This document shows positions 50,298 through 59,714 of a DNA stretch of 64,000 nucleotides, piece after piece. How positions within the stretch are numbered: position 1 is the first letter of the stretch; each line of letters opens with the position of its first letter. The stretch is taken from assembly GCF_000813845.1 (NCBI RefSeq), contig NZ_JWTB01000012.1, forward strand, positions 1 to 64,000, written 5' to 3'. The translations under genes and the position numbers were made by a program. The notes under the pieces were generated by a model that searched no databases, was not told the origin of the DNA, and saw only the letters and a program-made list of their open reading frames with translations. The stretch is from Pseudarthrobacter phenanthrenivorans (lineage in GTDB: Bacteria > Actinomycetota > Actinomycetes > Actinomycetales > Micrococcaceae).

Positions 50298-50372
50298 CGG
50301 GGTGTAGCTCAGCTTGGCTAGAGCGCCTGCTTTGGGAGCAGGAAGTCGCAGGTTCAAATCCTGTCACCCCGA
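50298..50372 (+). tRNA. tRNA-Pro (anticodon TGG)
   Basis: Acceptor CGGGGTG with CACCCCG, discriminator A, D arm GCTC/GAGC, anticodon stem CCTGC/GCAGG around TTTGGGA, T arm GGTTCAAATCC. It is 77 bases upstream of tig. Confidence 0.95.
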
Positions 50373-50449
50373 CTCTGCGGCCAGGACCAGTCGGCCTGGA
50401 CACATATGCGTTGCAGAAACCCATCCCACAACCCAGGAGTACTTAGACC

Positions 50450-51859
50450 GTGAAGAGCGCTGTCGAGAACCTCACCCCCACGCGGGTCAAGCTCAATGTT
50501 GAGGTCCCCTTTGAGGAACTGAAGCCCAGCATCGACTCGGCCTACAAGACCGTCGCTTCGCAGATCCAGGTCCCCGGGTTCCGCAAGGGCAAGGTTCCCG
50601 CCCGGATCATCGACCAGCGCGTCGGCCGCGGCTACGTCCTGGAGACCGCCATCAACGACGGCCTCAACGGCTGGTACCAGGCTGCCGTGCAGGAATCCGG
50701 CATCCGTCCCCTGAGCCGTCCCGAGGTCGAGATCACCGAGGTCCCCGACCCCTCCGCAACCGATGGCGGCCTGAAGTTCGCCGCCGAGGTTGACGTCCGC
50801 CCCGAAATCGAACTCCCGGACTACGCCGGCATCGAGGTCCAGGTTGCCGCAGCGGAATCCTCCGAGGCCGACGTCGACAAGGCCCTGGATGAACTGCGCG
50901 GCCGCTTCGGCACCCTGAAGTCCGTTGACCGCCCCGCTGCCGATGGCGACTTCCTCACCATCGACATCACGGCCAGCATCGACGGCGAAGAAGTCGACTC
51001 CGCGTCCGGCCTGTCCTACCAGGTTGGCGCCGGCACCATGCTCGAGGGCATGGACGAGGCCGTGACCGGGCTCAGCGTCGACGAGGACGCCATCTTCGAC
51101 ACCACCCTGGTGGGCGGTGACCACGCCGGCGAAGCCGCGCAGGTCAAGGTTGTCGTCAAGGCCGTCAAGGAACGCGAACTGCCCGAAGCGAACGATGACT
51201 TCGCCCAGCTCGCCTCCGAGTTCGACACCCTCGCCGAACTGCGCGAGGACCTGGCCAAGCAGGCCGCCGACTCCAAGATCGTGGAGCAGGGCGTCGAAGC
51301 CCGCGACAAGGTCCTGGACAAGCTGGTTGAACTGGTCGAGGTTCCGGTTCCGGACTCGGTGGTCGAAGAGCAGCTCGAAGCCCACTTCCAGGAGGGCAAC
51401 GGCCACGGCGACGGCGAGCACGACACCGAGGAACACCGCGAAGAGGTCCGCGCCAACACGGCCCGCGCCTTCCAGAACGAGATCATCCTCGACGCCATTG
51501 CGGAGAAGGAAGAAGTCAACGTCAGCCAGAGCGAGCTGATCGACTACATCGTGAGCACTGCCAGCCAGTACGGCATGGACCCCAACCAGTTCGCCCAGAT
51601 CATCGACCAGAGCGGCCAGGTCCCCATGATGGTCTCCGAGGTACGCCGCCGGAAGGCCCTGGCCGTTGTCCTGGGCCAGGCGACCGTCACCGACACCGAG
51701 GGCAACGCCGTTGACCTGAGCGACTTCGTGCGCCCCGCCGGTGAGGAAGCGCCCGCCGCCGACGCAGCAGACACCGAAGCAGCCGACGCCGCCGAGGCTG
51801 AGGCTCCCGGGACCGAGGCTGTCGAAGCCGAGGACACCAAGGAAGACGCCAAGGCCTAG
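50450..51859 (+). CDS. tig: Trigger factor (ribosome-associated chaperone)
   Basis: A 469-residue protein with ribosome-binding loop [10 protein letters not shown] at about 42-51 in the N-terminal domain, a PPIase domain with [21 protein letters not shown], and a helical substrate-binding domain. It shields nascent chains and isomerises prolyl bonds. GTG at 50450 is the start. The last 50 residues are a low-complexity Ala/Glu/Asp tail, typical of actinobacterial Tig. Next come clpP1 and clpP2, the usual tig-clpP-clpX order, but a terminator lies between. Confidence 0.96.
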   Translation: MKSAVENLTPTRVKLNVEVPFEELKPSIDSAYKTVASQIQVPGFRKGKVPARIIDQRVGRGYVLETAINDGLNGWYQAAVQESGIRPLSRPEVEITEVPDPSATDGGLKFAAEVDVRPEIELPDYAGIEVQVAAAESSEADVDKALDELRGRFGTLKSVDRPAADGDFLTIDITASIDGEEVDSASGLSYQVGAGTMLEGMDEAVTGLSVDEDAIFDTTLVGGDHAGEAAQVKVVVKAVKERELPEANDDFAQLASEFDTLAELREDLAKQAADSKIVEQGVEARDKVLDKLVELVEVPVPDSVVEEQLEAHFQEGNGHGDGEHDTEEHREEVRANTARAFQNEIILDAIAEKEEVNVSQSELIDYIVSTASQYGMDPNQFAQIIDQSGQVPMMVSEVRRRKALAVVLGQATVTDTEGNAVDLSDFVRPAGEEAPAADAADTEAADAAEAEAPGTEAVEAEDTKEDAKA

Positions 51860-51877
51860 TCCCCACAGGCCCGATGC

Positions 51878-51913
51878 AACGGCCCCCGGATCAATTGAGA
51901 TCCGGGGGCCGTT
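51878..51913 (+). terminator. Terminator of tig
   Basis: AACGGCCCCCGGATC (51878-51892) pairs perfectly with GATCCGGGGGCCGTT (51899-51913), 15 bp, loop AATTGA. Its 3' edge overlaps the first GTTCGC half-site before clpP1. Confidence 0.85.
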
Positions 51914-51987
51914 CGCGTTGCAGCGCAGCCATGGGCCGGAGATTCGGGGATCGTGCGCCGTCAGCGAACAGCCGTCAGTGCGCGAAC
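51911..51987. promoter_or_regulatory. ClgR-like binding sites upstream of clpP1P2
   Basis: GTTCGC occurs at 51911-51916 on the plus strand, followed after G-N5 by GCG (51923-51925), which fits the streptomycete ClgR pattern GTTCGCY-N5-GCG at all but the Y position. Two more copies, as GCGAAC, lie at 51964-51969 and 51982-51987, 18 bases apart. ClgR is the known activator of clp genes in actinobacteria. The clpP1 start is 79 bases beyond the last copy. Confidence 0.5.
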
Positions 51988-52065
51988 AAAACACCGTGGA
52001 AACCGGTTAGTGTCCAAGTAGTGATTTTCAGTGATGTCACCGTCACCAGTGAGAGGTAAGTAAAC

Positions 52066-52716
52066 ATGTCACAGCACTCAGAGGCCCCCCGGATGGCGAC
52101 CGTCGATCCTGCAGCCCAGGACAACTACATTTACAACCGCCTTCTCAAGGAGCGGATCATCTGGCTGGGCTCGGAGGTGCGTGATGACAACGCCAACGCG
52201 ATCTGCTCGCAGCTGCTCCTGCTCTCGGCCGAGAACCCGGAAAAGGACATCTACCTCTACATCAACTCGCCCGGCGGCTCCGTCACCGCAGGCATGGCCA
52301 TCTACGACACCATGCAGTTCATCCCCAACGACGTCGTCACCGTCGCCACCGGCCTGGCAGCATCGATGGGGCAGTTCCTGCTCTCCTCGGGCACCAAGGG
52401 CAAGCGCTACGCCACCCCGAACGCCCGCGTCCTGATGCACCAGCCCTCCGGCGGCATCGGCGGCACCGCGTCCGACATCAAGATCCAGGCCGAACTCATC
52501 CTGCACATGAAGAAGGTCATGGCGGAACTGACCGCCGAGCAGACCGGCCAGACCGTTGAGACCATCCTCAAGGACAACGACCGCGACAAGTGGTTCACTG
52601 CCACCGAGGCGCTCGAGTACGGCTTCTTCGACAAGATCGCCGCCCACGCCGGCTCCGTCTCCGGCGGCGGCGGAACGTCCAACGGATCCTCCGGCGAATC
52701 AGCCTCCCAGAACTAA
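52066..52716 (+). CDS. clpP: ATP-dependent Clp protease proteolytic subunit 1
   Basis: A 216-residue serine protease subunit. The triad is intact: S100 in GLAASMGQ, H125 in VLMHQPSGG and D174 in NDRDKWF. A 20-residue propeptide-like start and a Gly/Ser-rich C-terminus ([11 protein letters not shown]) flank the core. It assembles with ClpP2 into a mixed barrel served by ClpX and ClpC. ATG has AGAGGTAAG upstream. The clpP2 start follows 37 bases later, forming an operon. Confidence 0.95.
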   Translation: MSQHSEAPRMATVDPAAQDNYIYNRLLKERIIWLGSEVRDDNANAICSQLLLLSAENPEKDIYLYINSPGGSVTAGMAIYDTMQFIPNDVVTVATGLAASMGQFLLSSGTKGKRYATPNARVLMHQPSGGIGGTASDIKIQAELILHMKKVMAELTAEQTGQTVETILKDNDRDKWFTATEALEYGFFDKIAAHAGSVSGGGGTSNGSSGESASQN

Positions 52717-52753
52717 CCGGCACTCAGAACCCCTTCGATCAGGAGCAAACACA

Positions 52754-53413
52754 ATGAACTACAACTTCGGGTGGTCAGCCGGCAATCTTCCGTCCAGCCG
52801 CTACGTCCTGCCGCAGTTCGAGGAACGGACCCCCTACGGCTTCAAGCGCCAGGACCCCTACACCAAGCTCTTCGAGGACCGCATCATCTTCCTCGGCGTC
52901 CAGGTTGACGACGCTTCCGCTGACGACATCATGGCCCAGCTGCTGGTCCTGGAATCAACGGACCCGGACCGCGACATCACCCTGTACATCAACTCGCCCG
53001 GCGGCTCCTTCACGGCCATGACGGCGATCTACGACACCATGCAGTACATCCGCCCCGAGATCCAGACCGTCTGCCTGGGCCAGGCCGCCAGCGCGGCCGC
53101 CGTCCTGCTGGCCGCCGGTACCCCCGGCAAGCGGCTGGCACTGCCCAACGCCCGCGTCCTGATCCACCAGCCGGCACTGTCCGGCGGCCAGGGCGGGCAG
53201 GCCTCCGACCTGGAAATCCAGGCCGCAGAGGTCATGCGCATGCGCTCCTGGCTGGAGGACACGCTGGCCCACCACTCGGGACGCACGTCCGAGCAGGTCA
53301 ACAACGACATCGAGCGTGACAAGATCCTCACCGCCGAAGAGGCCCAGGCATACGGCCTCATCGACCAGGTCCTCGATTCACGCAAGATCAAGCCGCAGGC
53401 AATTACGCGGTAG
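52754..53413 (+). CDS. clpP: ATP-dependent Clp protease proteolytic subunit 2
   Basis: A 219-residue second ClpP. S113 in [10 protein letters not shown] and H138 in [11 protein letters not shown] are present, with the Asp in [10 protein letters not shown]; the nucleophile motif ASA replaces the usual ASM, as expected for actinobacterial ClpP2. The start follows AGGAG at 52741-52745. In actinobacteria active protease needs both ClpP1 and ClpP2, so the tandem pair makes one heteromeric enzyme. A strong terminator separates it from clpX. Confidence 0.94.
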   Translation: MNYNFGWSAGNLPSSRYVLPQFEERTPYGFKRQDPYTKLFEDRIIFLGVQVDDASADDIMAQLLVLESTDPDRDITLYINSPGGSFTAMTAIYDTMQYIRPEIQTVCLGQAASAAAVLLAAGTPGKRLALPNARVLIHQPALSGGQGGQASDLEIQAAEVMRMRSWLEDTLAHHSGRTSEQVNNDIERDKILTAEEAQAYGLIDQVLDSRKIKPQAITR

Positions 53414-53424
53414 CAGTACGGAAA

Positions 53425-53467
53425 GCCGGTGCGGCCCAGTTCATTTGGCCGCACCGGCCTTTTCTTT
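53425..53467 (+). terminator. Terminator after clpP2
   Basis: GCCGGTGCGGCC (53425-53436) pairs perfectly with GGCCGCACCGGC (53447-53458), followed by CTTTTCTTT. It uncouples clpX from the clpP genes. Confidence 0.92.
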
Positions 53468-53484
53468 CCACCCTTGGCGGCGAA

Positions 53485-53510
53485 TGTGACCTAGAGTGGA
53501 TGTTGTCACA
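53485..53510 (+). promoter_or_regulatory. Inverted repeat over the clpX promoter
   Basis: TGTGAC (53485-53490) and GTCACA (53505-53510) are perfect 6-bp arms around 14 bases that include TAGAGT (53492-53497), a likely -10. The centre is about 90 bases before clpX. The spacing is too long for a CRP site, and the regulator is unknown. Confidence 0.4.
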
Positions 53511-53587
53511 ATCCGGTCTGCGATGGCCGGGAAGATTTCAGCAATGGTGCAGAGCTGCCTGGCAGCAGGATACTAAGGGGTTCACAT

Positions 53588-54868
53588 ATGGCTCGGATTG
53601 GCGAGAGCACGGATCTGCTGAAGTGCTCTTTCTGCGGAAAGAGCCAGAAGCAGGTGCGCAAGCTCATTGCCGGGCCCGGTGTCTACATCTGTGATGAATG
53701 CATCGAGTTGTGCAACGAAATCATCGAAGAGGAGCTCGCGGAGGTCGCGGATCTCGGCAGCTTCGAACTGCCCAAGCCGCGTGAAATCTTCGACTTCCTG
53801 CAGGAATACGTCATTGGCCAGGAACCTGCCAAGCGCTCCCTCGCCGTCGCGGTCTACAACCATTACAAGCGCATCCAGGCCGGCCACGCGCCCAAGTCCG
53901 GAAGCCTTGGCGACGGCGGACACCATGACGACGTCGAAATCGCCAAGTCGAACATCCTCCTCATCGGCCCCACCGGCTGTGGAAAGACCTACCTCGCGCA
54001 GACCCTCGCCCGGCGCCTGAACGTACCGTTCGCAGTCGCCGACGCCACGGCTTTGACCGAGGCCGGCTACGTGGGCGAAGACGTGGAAAATATCCTCCTC
54101 AAGCTCATCCAGGCCGCGGACTACGACGTCAAGAAGGCCGAACAGGGCATCATCTACATCGACGAGATCGACAAGATCTCCCGCAAGAGCGAGAACCCCT
54201 CCATCACCCGGGACGTCTCCGGTGAAGGCGTGCAGCAGGCGCTCCTGAAAATCCTGGAAGGCACCGTCGCCTCTGTGCCGCCGCAGGGCGGACGCAAGCA
54301 CCCGCACCAGGAATTCATCCAGATCGACACCACCAACGTCCTGTTCATCGTCGCCGGCGCGTTCGCCGGCCTTGAGGAGATCATCGGCTCCCGCTCCGGC
54401 CGGAAGGGCATCGGCTTCGGTGCTCCGCTCAACGAGGCCAGCAAGAAAGTGGATTCCTACGGCGAGGTCATGCCTGAAGACCTGCTCAAATTCGGCCTGA
54501 TCCCCGAATTCATCGGCAGGCTCCCGGTGATTACCACCGTCTCCAACCTGGACCGCGACGCCCTGATCCAGATCCTCTCCACCCCCAAGAACGCCCTGGT
54601 GAAGCAGTACCAGAAGATGTTCCAGATCGACGGCGTGGAACTCGTGTTCGACGACACCGCCCTGGAAGCCATCGCGGACCAGGCACTGGAACGCGGCACG
54701 GGGGCACGCGGCCTCCGCGCCATCCTCGAAGAGGTCCTGCTTCCCGTGATGTTCGACCTGCCGAGCCGCGAGGACGTGGCCAGCGTGGTGATCACCGAGG
54801 ACGTGGTCCTGCGGGGGGCTGAGCCCACCATGATTCCGCACGTGGCCAAGCGCCGTAAGTCTGCCTGA
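53588..54868 (+). CDS. clpX: ATP-dependent Clp protease ATP-binding subunit ClpX
   Basis: A 426-residue AAA+ unfoldase. The N-terminal zinc-binding domain has C13, C16, C35 and C38; Walker A GPTGCGKT, Walker B IIYIDEID, the pore/sensor block [13 protein letters not shown], the ClpP-contact loop RKGIGFG and sensor 2 [11 protein letters not shown] are all visible. It feeds unfolded substrates to ClpP1P2. It has its own promoter behind the clpP terminator. The Rv2466c-like gene starts 15 bases after its stop, so the two are co-transcribed. Confidence 0.97.
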   Translation: MARIGESTDLLKCSFCGKSQKQVRKLIAGPGVYICDECIELCNEIIEEELAEVADLGSFELPKPREIFDFLQEYVIGQEPAKRSLAVAVYNHYKRIQAGHAPKSGSLGDGGHHDDVEIAKSNILLIGPTGCGKTYLAQTLARRLNVPFAVADATALTEAGYVGEDVENILLKLIQAADYDVKKAEQGIIYIDEIDKISRKSENPSITRDVSGEGVQQALLKILEGTVASVPPQGGRKHPHQEFIQIDTTNVLFIVAGAFAGLEEIIGSRSGRKGIGFGAPLNEASKKVDSYGEVMPEDLLKFGLIPEFIGRLPVITTVSNLDRDALIQILSTPKNALVKQYQKMFQIDGVELVFDDTALEAIADQALERGTGARGLRAILEEVLLPVMFDLPSREDVASVVITEDVVLRGAEPTMIPHVAKRRKSA

Positions 54869-54883
54869 CCTGGAGGAAAACCC

Positions 54884-55498
54884 TTGACTTCACCTGCCAA
54901 GAACAAAGCCGATTTCTGGTTCGACCCCCTGTGCCCGTTCGCGTGGGTCACCTCCCGCTGGATCGGTGAGGTGGAGGCCGTTCGCGACATCGAGACGGAG
55001 TGGCACGTCATGAGCCTGGCCGTCCTGAATGAGGGACGCGACCTTGAACCCGGCTACCGCGAATCCATGGATAACGCCTGGGGGATGGTGCGCGTCATCA
55101 TCGCCGCCCGGGAGGAGCACGGGCCGCAGGTCATCAAGCCGCTGTATGACGCCATGGGCACGCTCATCCACAACCAGGGTGAAAAGGACCGCACGCAGGT
55201 GATCACCAAGGCCCTGGCCGAGTGCGGGCTGCCCGCCTCCCTGGCCGAGGCCGCCACCACAGACGCCTACGACCCCCAGCTCCGTGCCAGCCATGAGGAA
55301 GGCATCTCGCTGGTGGGGCAGGATGTGGGAACGCCCGTGGTCGCGTTCAACGGCACCGCCTTCTTCGGGCCCGTCCTGACCCGCATTCCGCGCGGCGAGG
55401 AAGCCGGCAAAATCTGGGACGCCACCACCGCCATCGCCGCGTACCCGCACTTCTTCGAGCTCAAGCGCAGCCGCACGGAGAGCCCGGAATTCGACTAG
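54884..55498 (+). CDS. DsbA-fold protein, mycothiol-dependent reductase Rv2466c-like
   Basis: A 204-residue thioredoxin-fold protein of the DsbA/Rv2466c group. It begins with FWFDPLCPFAW, where relatives have FWFDPLCPWCW; here C17 remains but the second Cys is Ala20, so the active site is C-P-F-A. The helical insert and the cis-Pro strand VGTPVVAFNGTAFFGPV are intact. Rv2466c reduces nitro-compounds and disulfides with mycothiol; a mono-Cys enzyme could still use a glutaredoxin-like mechanism. TTG at 54884 is the start, with GGAGG seven bases upstream. It is coupled to clpX. Confidence 0.85.
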   Translation: MTSPAKNKADFWFDPLCPFAWVTSRWIGEVEAVRDIETEWHVMSLAVLNEGRDLEPGYRESMDNAWGMVRVIIAAREEHGPQVIKPLYDAMGTLIHNQGEKDRTQVITKALAECGLPASLAEAATTDAYDPQLRASHEEGISLVGQDVGTPVVAFNGTAFFGPVLTRIPRGEEAGKIWDATTAIAAYPHFFELKRSRTESPEFD

Positions 55499-55532
55499 AT
55501 TCCGGGCGGCGTCCGGGCTCACCTGACGCGCA

Positions 55533-55578
55533 AAGGGCCCCGGGATAACTACCGTTGTGTAGTTATCCCGGGGCCCTT
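55533..55578 (+). terminator. 20-bp terminator of the clpX operon
   Basis: A perfect 20-bp stem (55533-55552 with 55559-55578), loop CGTTGT, ending CCCTTGTG. It lies 35 bases after the stop of the Rv2466c-like gene. Confidence 0.9.
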
Positions 55579-55780
55579 GTGCATGCCCTGGAGCAGGAGA
55601 ACAATGGTTTTTACCCACTTCGAAAGAAGCGGGACGCAGGAACCAAAGATTCAGTGATATGTAGTTTGACGCAGCCATCGGCAAAGTTGAATGCAAGCTA
55701 CCAGTGACGGTGTAGTAAGACCTGAAGATCAGCGGATCCTGCCAGACCATCAGAGTTCGTCACCAGATGGCCGAAAAGTC

Positions 55781-55816
55781 GAAGCCCCACCAACGGCAAA
55801 ACGCTGATGGGGCTTC
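55781..55816 (-). terminator. Terminator of valS
   Basis: GAAGCCCCA (55781-55789) pairs with TGGGGCTTC (55808-55816) around an 18-base loop. On the minus strand GACTTTTCGG follows, 37 bases or more past the valS stop. Confidence 0.75.
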
Positions 55817-55853
55817 CCCTTTGCCCGGAAACGGGCCACTCACTGGACCGGCG

Positions 55854-58475
55854 TCAGGCCTTGGCGGGTTCGTCGCTCGGCGCCAGGGCCACGCCGGTGA
55901 CGGCGAGCTCGCCCTCACCCACCACCAACGTGATGTCCCGGGCGTTGGACGCAGCCTTCAGGTCGGCCAGCCCCGCCCGGAGCTGTGCCGTCAGCGCTTC
56001 CGGAGCGGTGATGGTTGCGGACAGCACCTCGGTGCGCTGCTTGACCTTCGCCTCCGACTTGGCCTTGCGGACACCACTGAGGGCCACGCCGACAGTGGCC
56101 AACATGGTGGTGTCCCCGCCGGGAATTTCCAGCGCGGCCGGCCATGCGGCACGGTGCACGGAGCCGTTGCGCCACCAGCTCCAGACTTCCTCCGTGGCGA
56201 AGGGCAGGAACGGGGCGAAGAGCCGCAGCAAAGTGTCCAGGGTTGTGGCCAGGGCGGCCAGCACGGATGCCTGCTCAGCTTCGCCGGCGGCCCCGTAGGC
56301 ACGGTCCTTGATCAGCTCAACGTAGTCGTCGGTGAACTGCCAGAAGAAGGTTTCCGTGAGCTGCAGGGCGCGCGCGTAGTCGTAGTTGTCGAACGCCTTG
56401 GTGGACTGTGCCACAACGTCGGCCAGCTGGGCCAGCAGCGCCCGGTCCAAGGGGTTCGTCAGGACGCCGAGGTCGCCGGAAAGTACGGAGTTCTCCGTGG
56501 CGCCGAGGTTCAGCACGAACTTCGAGGCGTTCAGCAGCTTGATGGCCAGGCGGCGGCCGATCTTCATCTGCGCGATCTCGTAGGCGGTGTCTGCGCCGAG
56601 CCGCGCCGAGGCAGCCCAGTAGCGGACGGCGTCGGAGCCGTATTCGTTCAGCACATCCGTGGGGACCACCACGTTGCCCTTGGACTTGGACATCTTCTTG
56701 CGGTCCGGATCCAGGATCCAGCCGGAGATGGCCGCGTGCTTCCAGGGGGCGTTCTTCTGCAGCGCATCCGCGCGGACCACCGAGGAGAACAGCCAGGTCC
56801 TGATGATGTCGTGGCCCTGGGGCCGGAGATCGAACGGGTACACCTTGGCGAACAGGTCCTCGTCCCGGCTCCAGCCGCCAACGATCTGCGGCGTCAGTGA
56901 CGACGTGGCCCAGGTGTCCAGGACGTCGGCGTCGCCGGTGAAGCCGTTCGGCTGGTCACGCTGCGTCTCGTCAAAGCCCGGCGCAGCGTCAGCCGCCGGA
57001 TCGACGGGAAGCAGGTCGTCGGAGGGCAGGATGGGGTTGTCGTAGTCCGGGTTGCCCTGGGCATCCAGCGGATACCAGACGGGGATGGGCACGCCGAAGA
57101 ACCGCTGCCGGGAGACCAGCCAGTCGCCGTTCAGCCCGGCGATCCAGTTCTCGTAGCGGGAGCGCATGAACGACGGGTGGAAGTCGATCTCCTTGCCCCG
57201 GCCGATCAGGCGTTCGCGGCGGTCCTCGTCGCGTCCGCCGTTGCGGATGTACCACTGGCGTGAGGTGACCACTTCCAGCGGCTTGTCGCCCTTTTCGAAG
57301 AAGTTCACCGGGTGGGTGATCTTCTTGGGTTCGCCGTCCAGCAGCCCGGCTTCCTTGAGCAGTTCAACCACTGCTTCCTTGGCGGAGAAGGCGGTCTTGC
57401 CGGCAATCGCCGCGTACGCTTCCCTGCCGGCTTCGCTGGTGATCCACTCCGGGGTCTCGCCGATGATGCGCCCGTCGCGGCCCATGATGGCCCGGGTGGG
57501 AAGCTGCAGCTCGCGCCACCACGTGACGTCGGTCAGGTCACCAAAGGTGCAGACCATCGCGATGCCGGAGCCCTTGTCCGCCTTGGCCAGCGGGTGGGCC
57601 TTGACCTCAAGCTCCACGTCGAACAGCGGGGACCTCACGGTCTTGCCGAACAGCGGCTGGTACCGCTCGTCGTCGGGGTTTGCCACCAGCGCGGCACATG
57701 CTGCGAGCAGCTCCGGCCGGGTGGTCTCGATGAAGACCTTGTCCCCGTCTTCGGTGAAGAAGGGGTACCGGTAGTACGCGCCGGGCACTTCGCGGTCCTC
57801 CAGCTCCGCCTGGGCCACTGCGGTGCGGAAGGTGACGTCCCAGAGCGTGGGAGCCTCGGCCATGTAGGCGTCGCCGGCGGCCAGGTTGGCCAGGAAGGCG
57901 CGCTGGGACACGGCACGCGAAGTGTCATCAATGGTGCGGTAGGTCAGGTCCCAGTCCACGGACAGGCCCAGGGTCTGGAACAGGTTCTCGAAGACTTTTT
58001 CATCCTCGACAGCGAGTTCCTCGCACAGTTCGATGAAGTTCTGGCGCGATACAACGTCGAAGTCGCGCTGGTTCTTGGCCGGCTGGGCCGGCGGCCGGTA
58101 GTCGGCGTTGTACGGGATGGCGGGATCGCAGCGGACACCGTAGTAGTTCTGGACCCGGCGTTCGGTAGGCAGGCCGTTGTCGTCCCAGCCCATCGGGTAG
58201 AAGACGTTCTTGCCGGTCATGCGCATGTAGCGGGCCTGGACGTCCGTCTGGGTGAAGGAAAACATGTGCCCCACATGCAGGGATCCCGACGCGGTGGGCG
58301 GGGGAGTGTCGATCGAGTAGACCTGCTCCCGGGTGGTGTCGGGGTTGAACTTGTAGGTTCCCTCGGCAAGCCAGCGCTGCGTGAGCGCCGTTTCGAGGCC
58401 TTCGAGGGCCGGCTTGTCCGGAACGTTGATGGGGGCGGTGGTGGGCGTGTCTGTACCCTGCGTGTCTTCAGCCAT
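55854..58475 (-). CDS. valS: Valyl-tRNA synthetase
   Basis: An 873-residue class I synthetase. The HIGH-type motif is HVGH at 67-70 (ASGSLHVGHMFSFTQTD) and KMSKS lies around 592-596, followed by GNVVVPTDVL. The editing domain sits between, and a C-terminal coiled-coil arm (SGVRKAKSEAKVKQRTEVL region) contacts tRNA. It charges tRNA-Val, one species of which is encoded at 2381. ATG 58475 is the start, with a weak ribosome site. The terminator is 37 bases past the stop. Confidence 0.95.
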   Translation of the reverse strand: MAEDTQGTDTPTTAPINVPDKPALEGLETALTQRWLAEGTYKFNPDTTREQVYSIDTPPPTASGSLHVGHMFSFTQTDVQARYMRMTGKNVFYPMGWDDNGLPTERRVQNYYGVRCDPAIPYNADYRPPAQPAKNQRDFDVVSRQNFIELCEELAVEDEKVFENLFQTLGLSVDWDLTYRTIDDTSRAVSQRAFLANLAAGDAYMAEAPTLWDVTFRTAVAQAELEDREVPGAYYRYPFFTEDGDKVFIETTRPELLAACAALVANPDDERYQPLFGKTVRSPLFDVELEVKAHPLAKADKGSGIAMVCTFGDLTDVTWWRELQLPTRAIMGRDGRIIGETPEWITSEAGREAYAAIAGKTAFSAKEAVVELLKEAGLLDGEPKKITHPVNFFEKGDKPLEVVTSRQWYIRNGGRDEDRRERLIGRGKEIDFHPSFMRSRYENWIAGLNGDWLVSRQRFFGVPIPVWYPLDAQGNPDYDNPILPSDDLLPVDPAADAAPGFDETQRDQPNGFTGDADVLDTWATSSLTPQIVGGWSRDEDLFAKVYPFDLRPQGHDIIRTWLFSSVVRADALQKNAPWKHAAISGWILDPDRKKMSKSKGNVVVPTDVLNEYGSDAVRYWAASARLGADTAYEIAQMKIGRRLAIKLLNASKFVLNLGATENSVLSGDLGVLTNPLDRALLAQLADVVAQSTKAFDNYDYARALQLTETFFWQFTDDYVELIKDRAYGAAGEAEQASVLAALATTLDTLLRLFAPFLPFATEEVWSWWRNGSVHRAAWPAALEIPGGDTTMLATVGVALSGVRKAKSEAKVKQRTEVLSATITAPEALTAQLRAGLADLKAASNARDITLVVGEGELAVTGVALAPSDEPAKA

Positions 58476-58547
58476 TGGGCAATTCTTTCATGCCCGCTTG
58501 CATCCCACCCAACCCGCGCGCCCCGGCGGGACGCGGGCACGGGTAGC

Positions 58548-58928
58548 ATGCCGCTTATGAGCGGGACTCATGGAACCTTTGGCATCAAGCGCACCTATGA
58601 CGCCGTGGCGGACGACGACGGCTTCCGGGTGCTGGTGGACCGGCTTTGGCCCCGCGGCATGCCCAAGGAGGGCGCCGCCGTCGACCTCTGGCTCAAGGAC
58701 GTGGCACCATCCACGGAGTTGCGCAAGGAGTTCAACCACCGCCCCGAACGGTTTGCCGATTTCGGTGCACGCTACCGGCTCGAACTGGACTCCAATCCAG
58801 CGGTGGACACCCTGCTGGAACTGGCTGCCGGCCACCCCCGCGTCACCCTTCTCTACGCCGCCCGCAACACCGAGGCCAACAACGCGAGGGTGCTCCTTGA
58901 TTACCTCCGCGAACGTCCCTCCGCCTGA
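58548..58928 (+). CDS. DUF488 family protein
   Basis: A 126-residue member of DUF488. IKRTYDAV, VLVDRLWPRGMPKE, STELRKEFNH and TLLYAARNTEANNARVL are all family blocks; the DRLWPRG segment carries conserved Asp and Arg of unknown role. ATG 58557 is an alternative, with no better ribosome site. It is divergent from valS and followed 18 bases later by an SDR gene on the same strand, so the two probably form one unit. Confidence 0.85.
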   Translation: MPLMSGTHGTFGIKRTYDAVADDDGFRVLVDRLWPRGMPKEGAAVDLWLKDVAPSTELRKEFNHRPERFADFGARYRLELDSNPAVDTLLELAAGHPRVTLLYAARNTEANNARVLLDYLRERPSA

Positions 58929-58946
58929 TCCGGCTAGGGTGGTGCC

Positions 58947-59705
58947 ATGACTGAGCACTTGCAGAAAAAGGCAGCACTGGTGACCGGCGCGAGCAGCGGC
59001 ATCGGGGAAGCGACCGTGCGCGCGCTGCGCGCCGACGGCTGGACGGTCTTCGCCGTGGCCCGCCGGGCCGACCGTCTCGCCGCCCTGGAAAGCGCGACGG
59101 GCGCCGTCGCCATTCCTGCCGACATTGCAGAGGACGACGACGTGTCCCGGCTCCTCGCGCAGGTCACGAAGGCGGGCGGCATCGACACGCTGGTCAACAT
59201 CGCCGGCGGCGCCCGCGGTGCCGACCGGGTGGGCGATGCCAGCACCGACGACTGGGAATGGATGTACCGCGTCAACGTCCTGGGCACCATGAAGCTGACC
59301 CGCGCGTTCCTGCCCATGCTGCGCGCCACCGGCGGGGGAACGGTGCTGAACCTGACCTCCACGGCCGGGCTGGACGCCTACGAAGGCGGCGGCGGATACA
59401 ACGCCGCCAAGTTCGGCCAGCACGCCCTGACCAATGCGCTCCGGCTGGAGGAAGCCGAGCACAACGTCCGCGTGATCGAGGTGGCCCCCGGCCTGGTGCA
59501 GACCGAGGAGTTCGCCCTCAACCGGCTGGGGGATGCCCAGGCCGCGGGCAAGGTGTACCAGGGCGTGGAGAAGCCGTTGACGGCAGAGGATGTAGCCGAC
59601 GTGGTCCGTTACGCCGTCACCGTTCCGCACCATATCAACCTGGATCAGATCGTCATCCGGCCCGTGGCGCAGGCGGCAACGCACAAGCTGATCCGCAAGG
59701 GCTGA
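58947..59705 (+). CDS. SDR-family oxidoreductase
   Basis: A 252-residue short-chain dehydrogenase. TGASSGIG (residues 14-21) binds cofactor, then NIAGG replaces the usual NNAG, and the catalytic residues are Ser in NLTSTAG and Y-x-x-x-K in YNAAKFG. PGLVQTEEF is the usual post-catalytic turn. It resembles YdfG-like serine/3-hydroxy acid dehydrogenases, but the substrate is unknown. It is 18 bases after the DUF488 gene and convergent with the EEP gene. Confidence 0.87.
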   Translation: MTEHLQKKAALVTGASSGIGEATVRALRADGWTVFAVARRADRLAALESATGAVAIPADIAEDDDVSRLLAQVTKAGGIDTLVNIAGGARGADRVGDASTDDWEWMYRVNVLGTMKLTRAFLPMLRATGGGTVLNLTSTAGLDAYEGGGGYNAAKFGQHALTNALRLEEAEHNVRVIEVAPGLVQTEEFALNRLGDAQAAGKVYQGVEKPLTAEDVADVVRYAVTVPHHINLDQIVIRPVAQAATHKLIRKG

Positions 59706-59714
59706 CAAGGGTCG

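Larger units (their letters stand above)
55499..55853. other. Intergenic region between the Rv2466c-like gene and valS
   Basis: 355 bases with no credible gene. It holds two terminators, at 55533-55578 and 55781-55816, and between them about 200 bases noticeably richer in A and T than the rest of the window. No repeat or RNA fold could be recognised in that middle part. Confidence 0.6.

Noticed and set aside
53485..53510. CRP/GlxR binding site before clpX
   Set aside because: The arms TGTGAC and GTCACA look CRP-like but are separated by 14 bases, not the six to eight needed.
57312..58547. N-terminal extension of the DUF488 gene
   Set aside because: It is antisense to valS; DUF488 proteins are about 120 residues and the family similarity begins after 58557.
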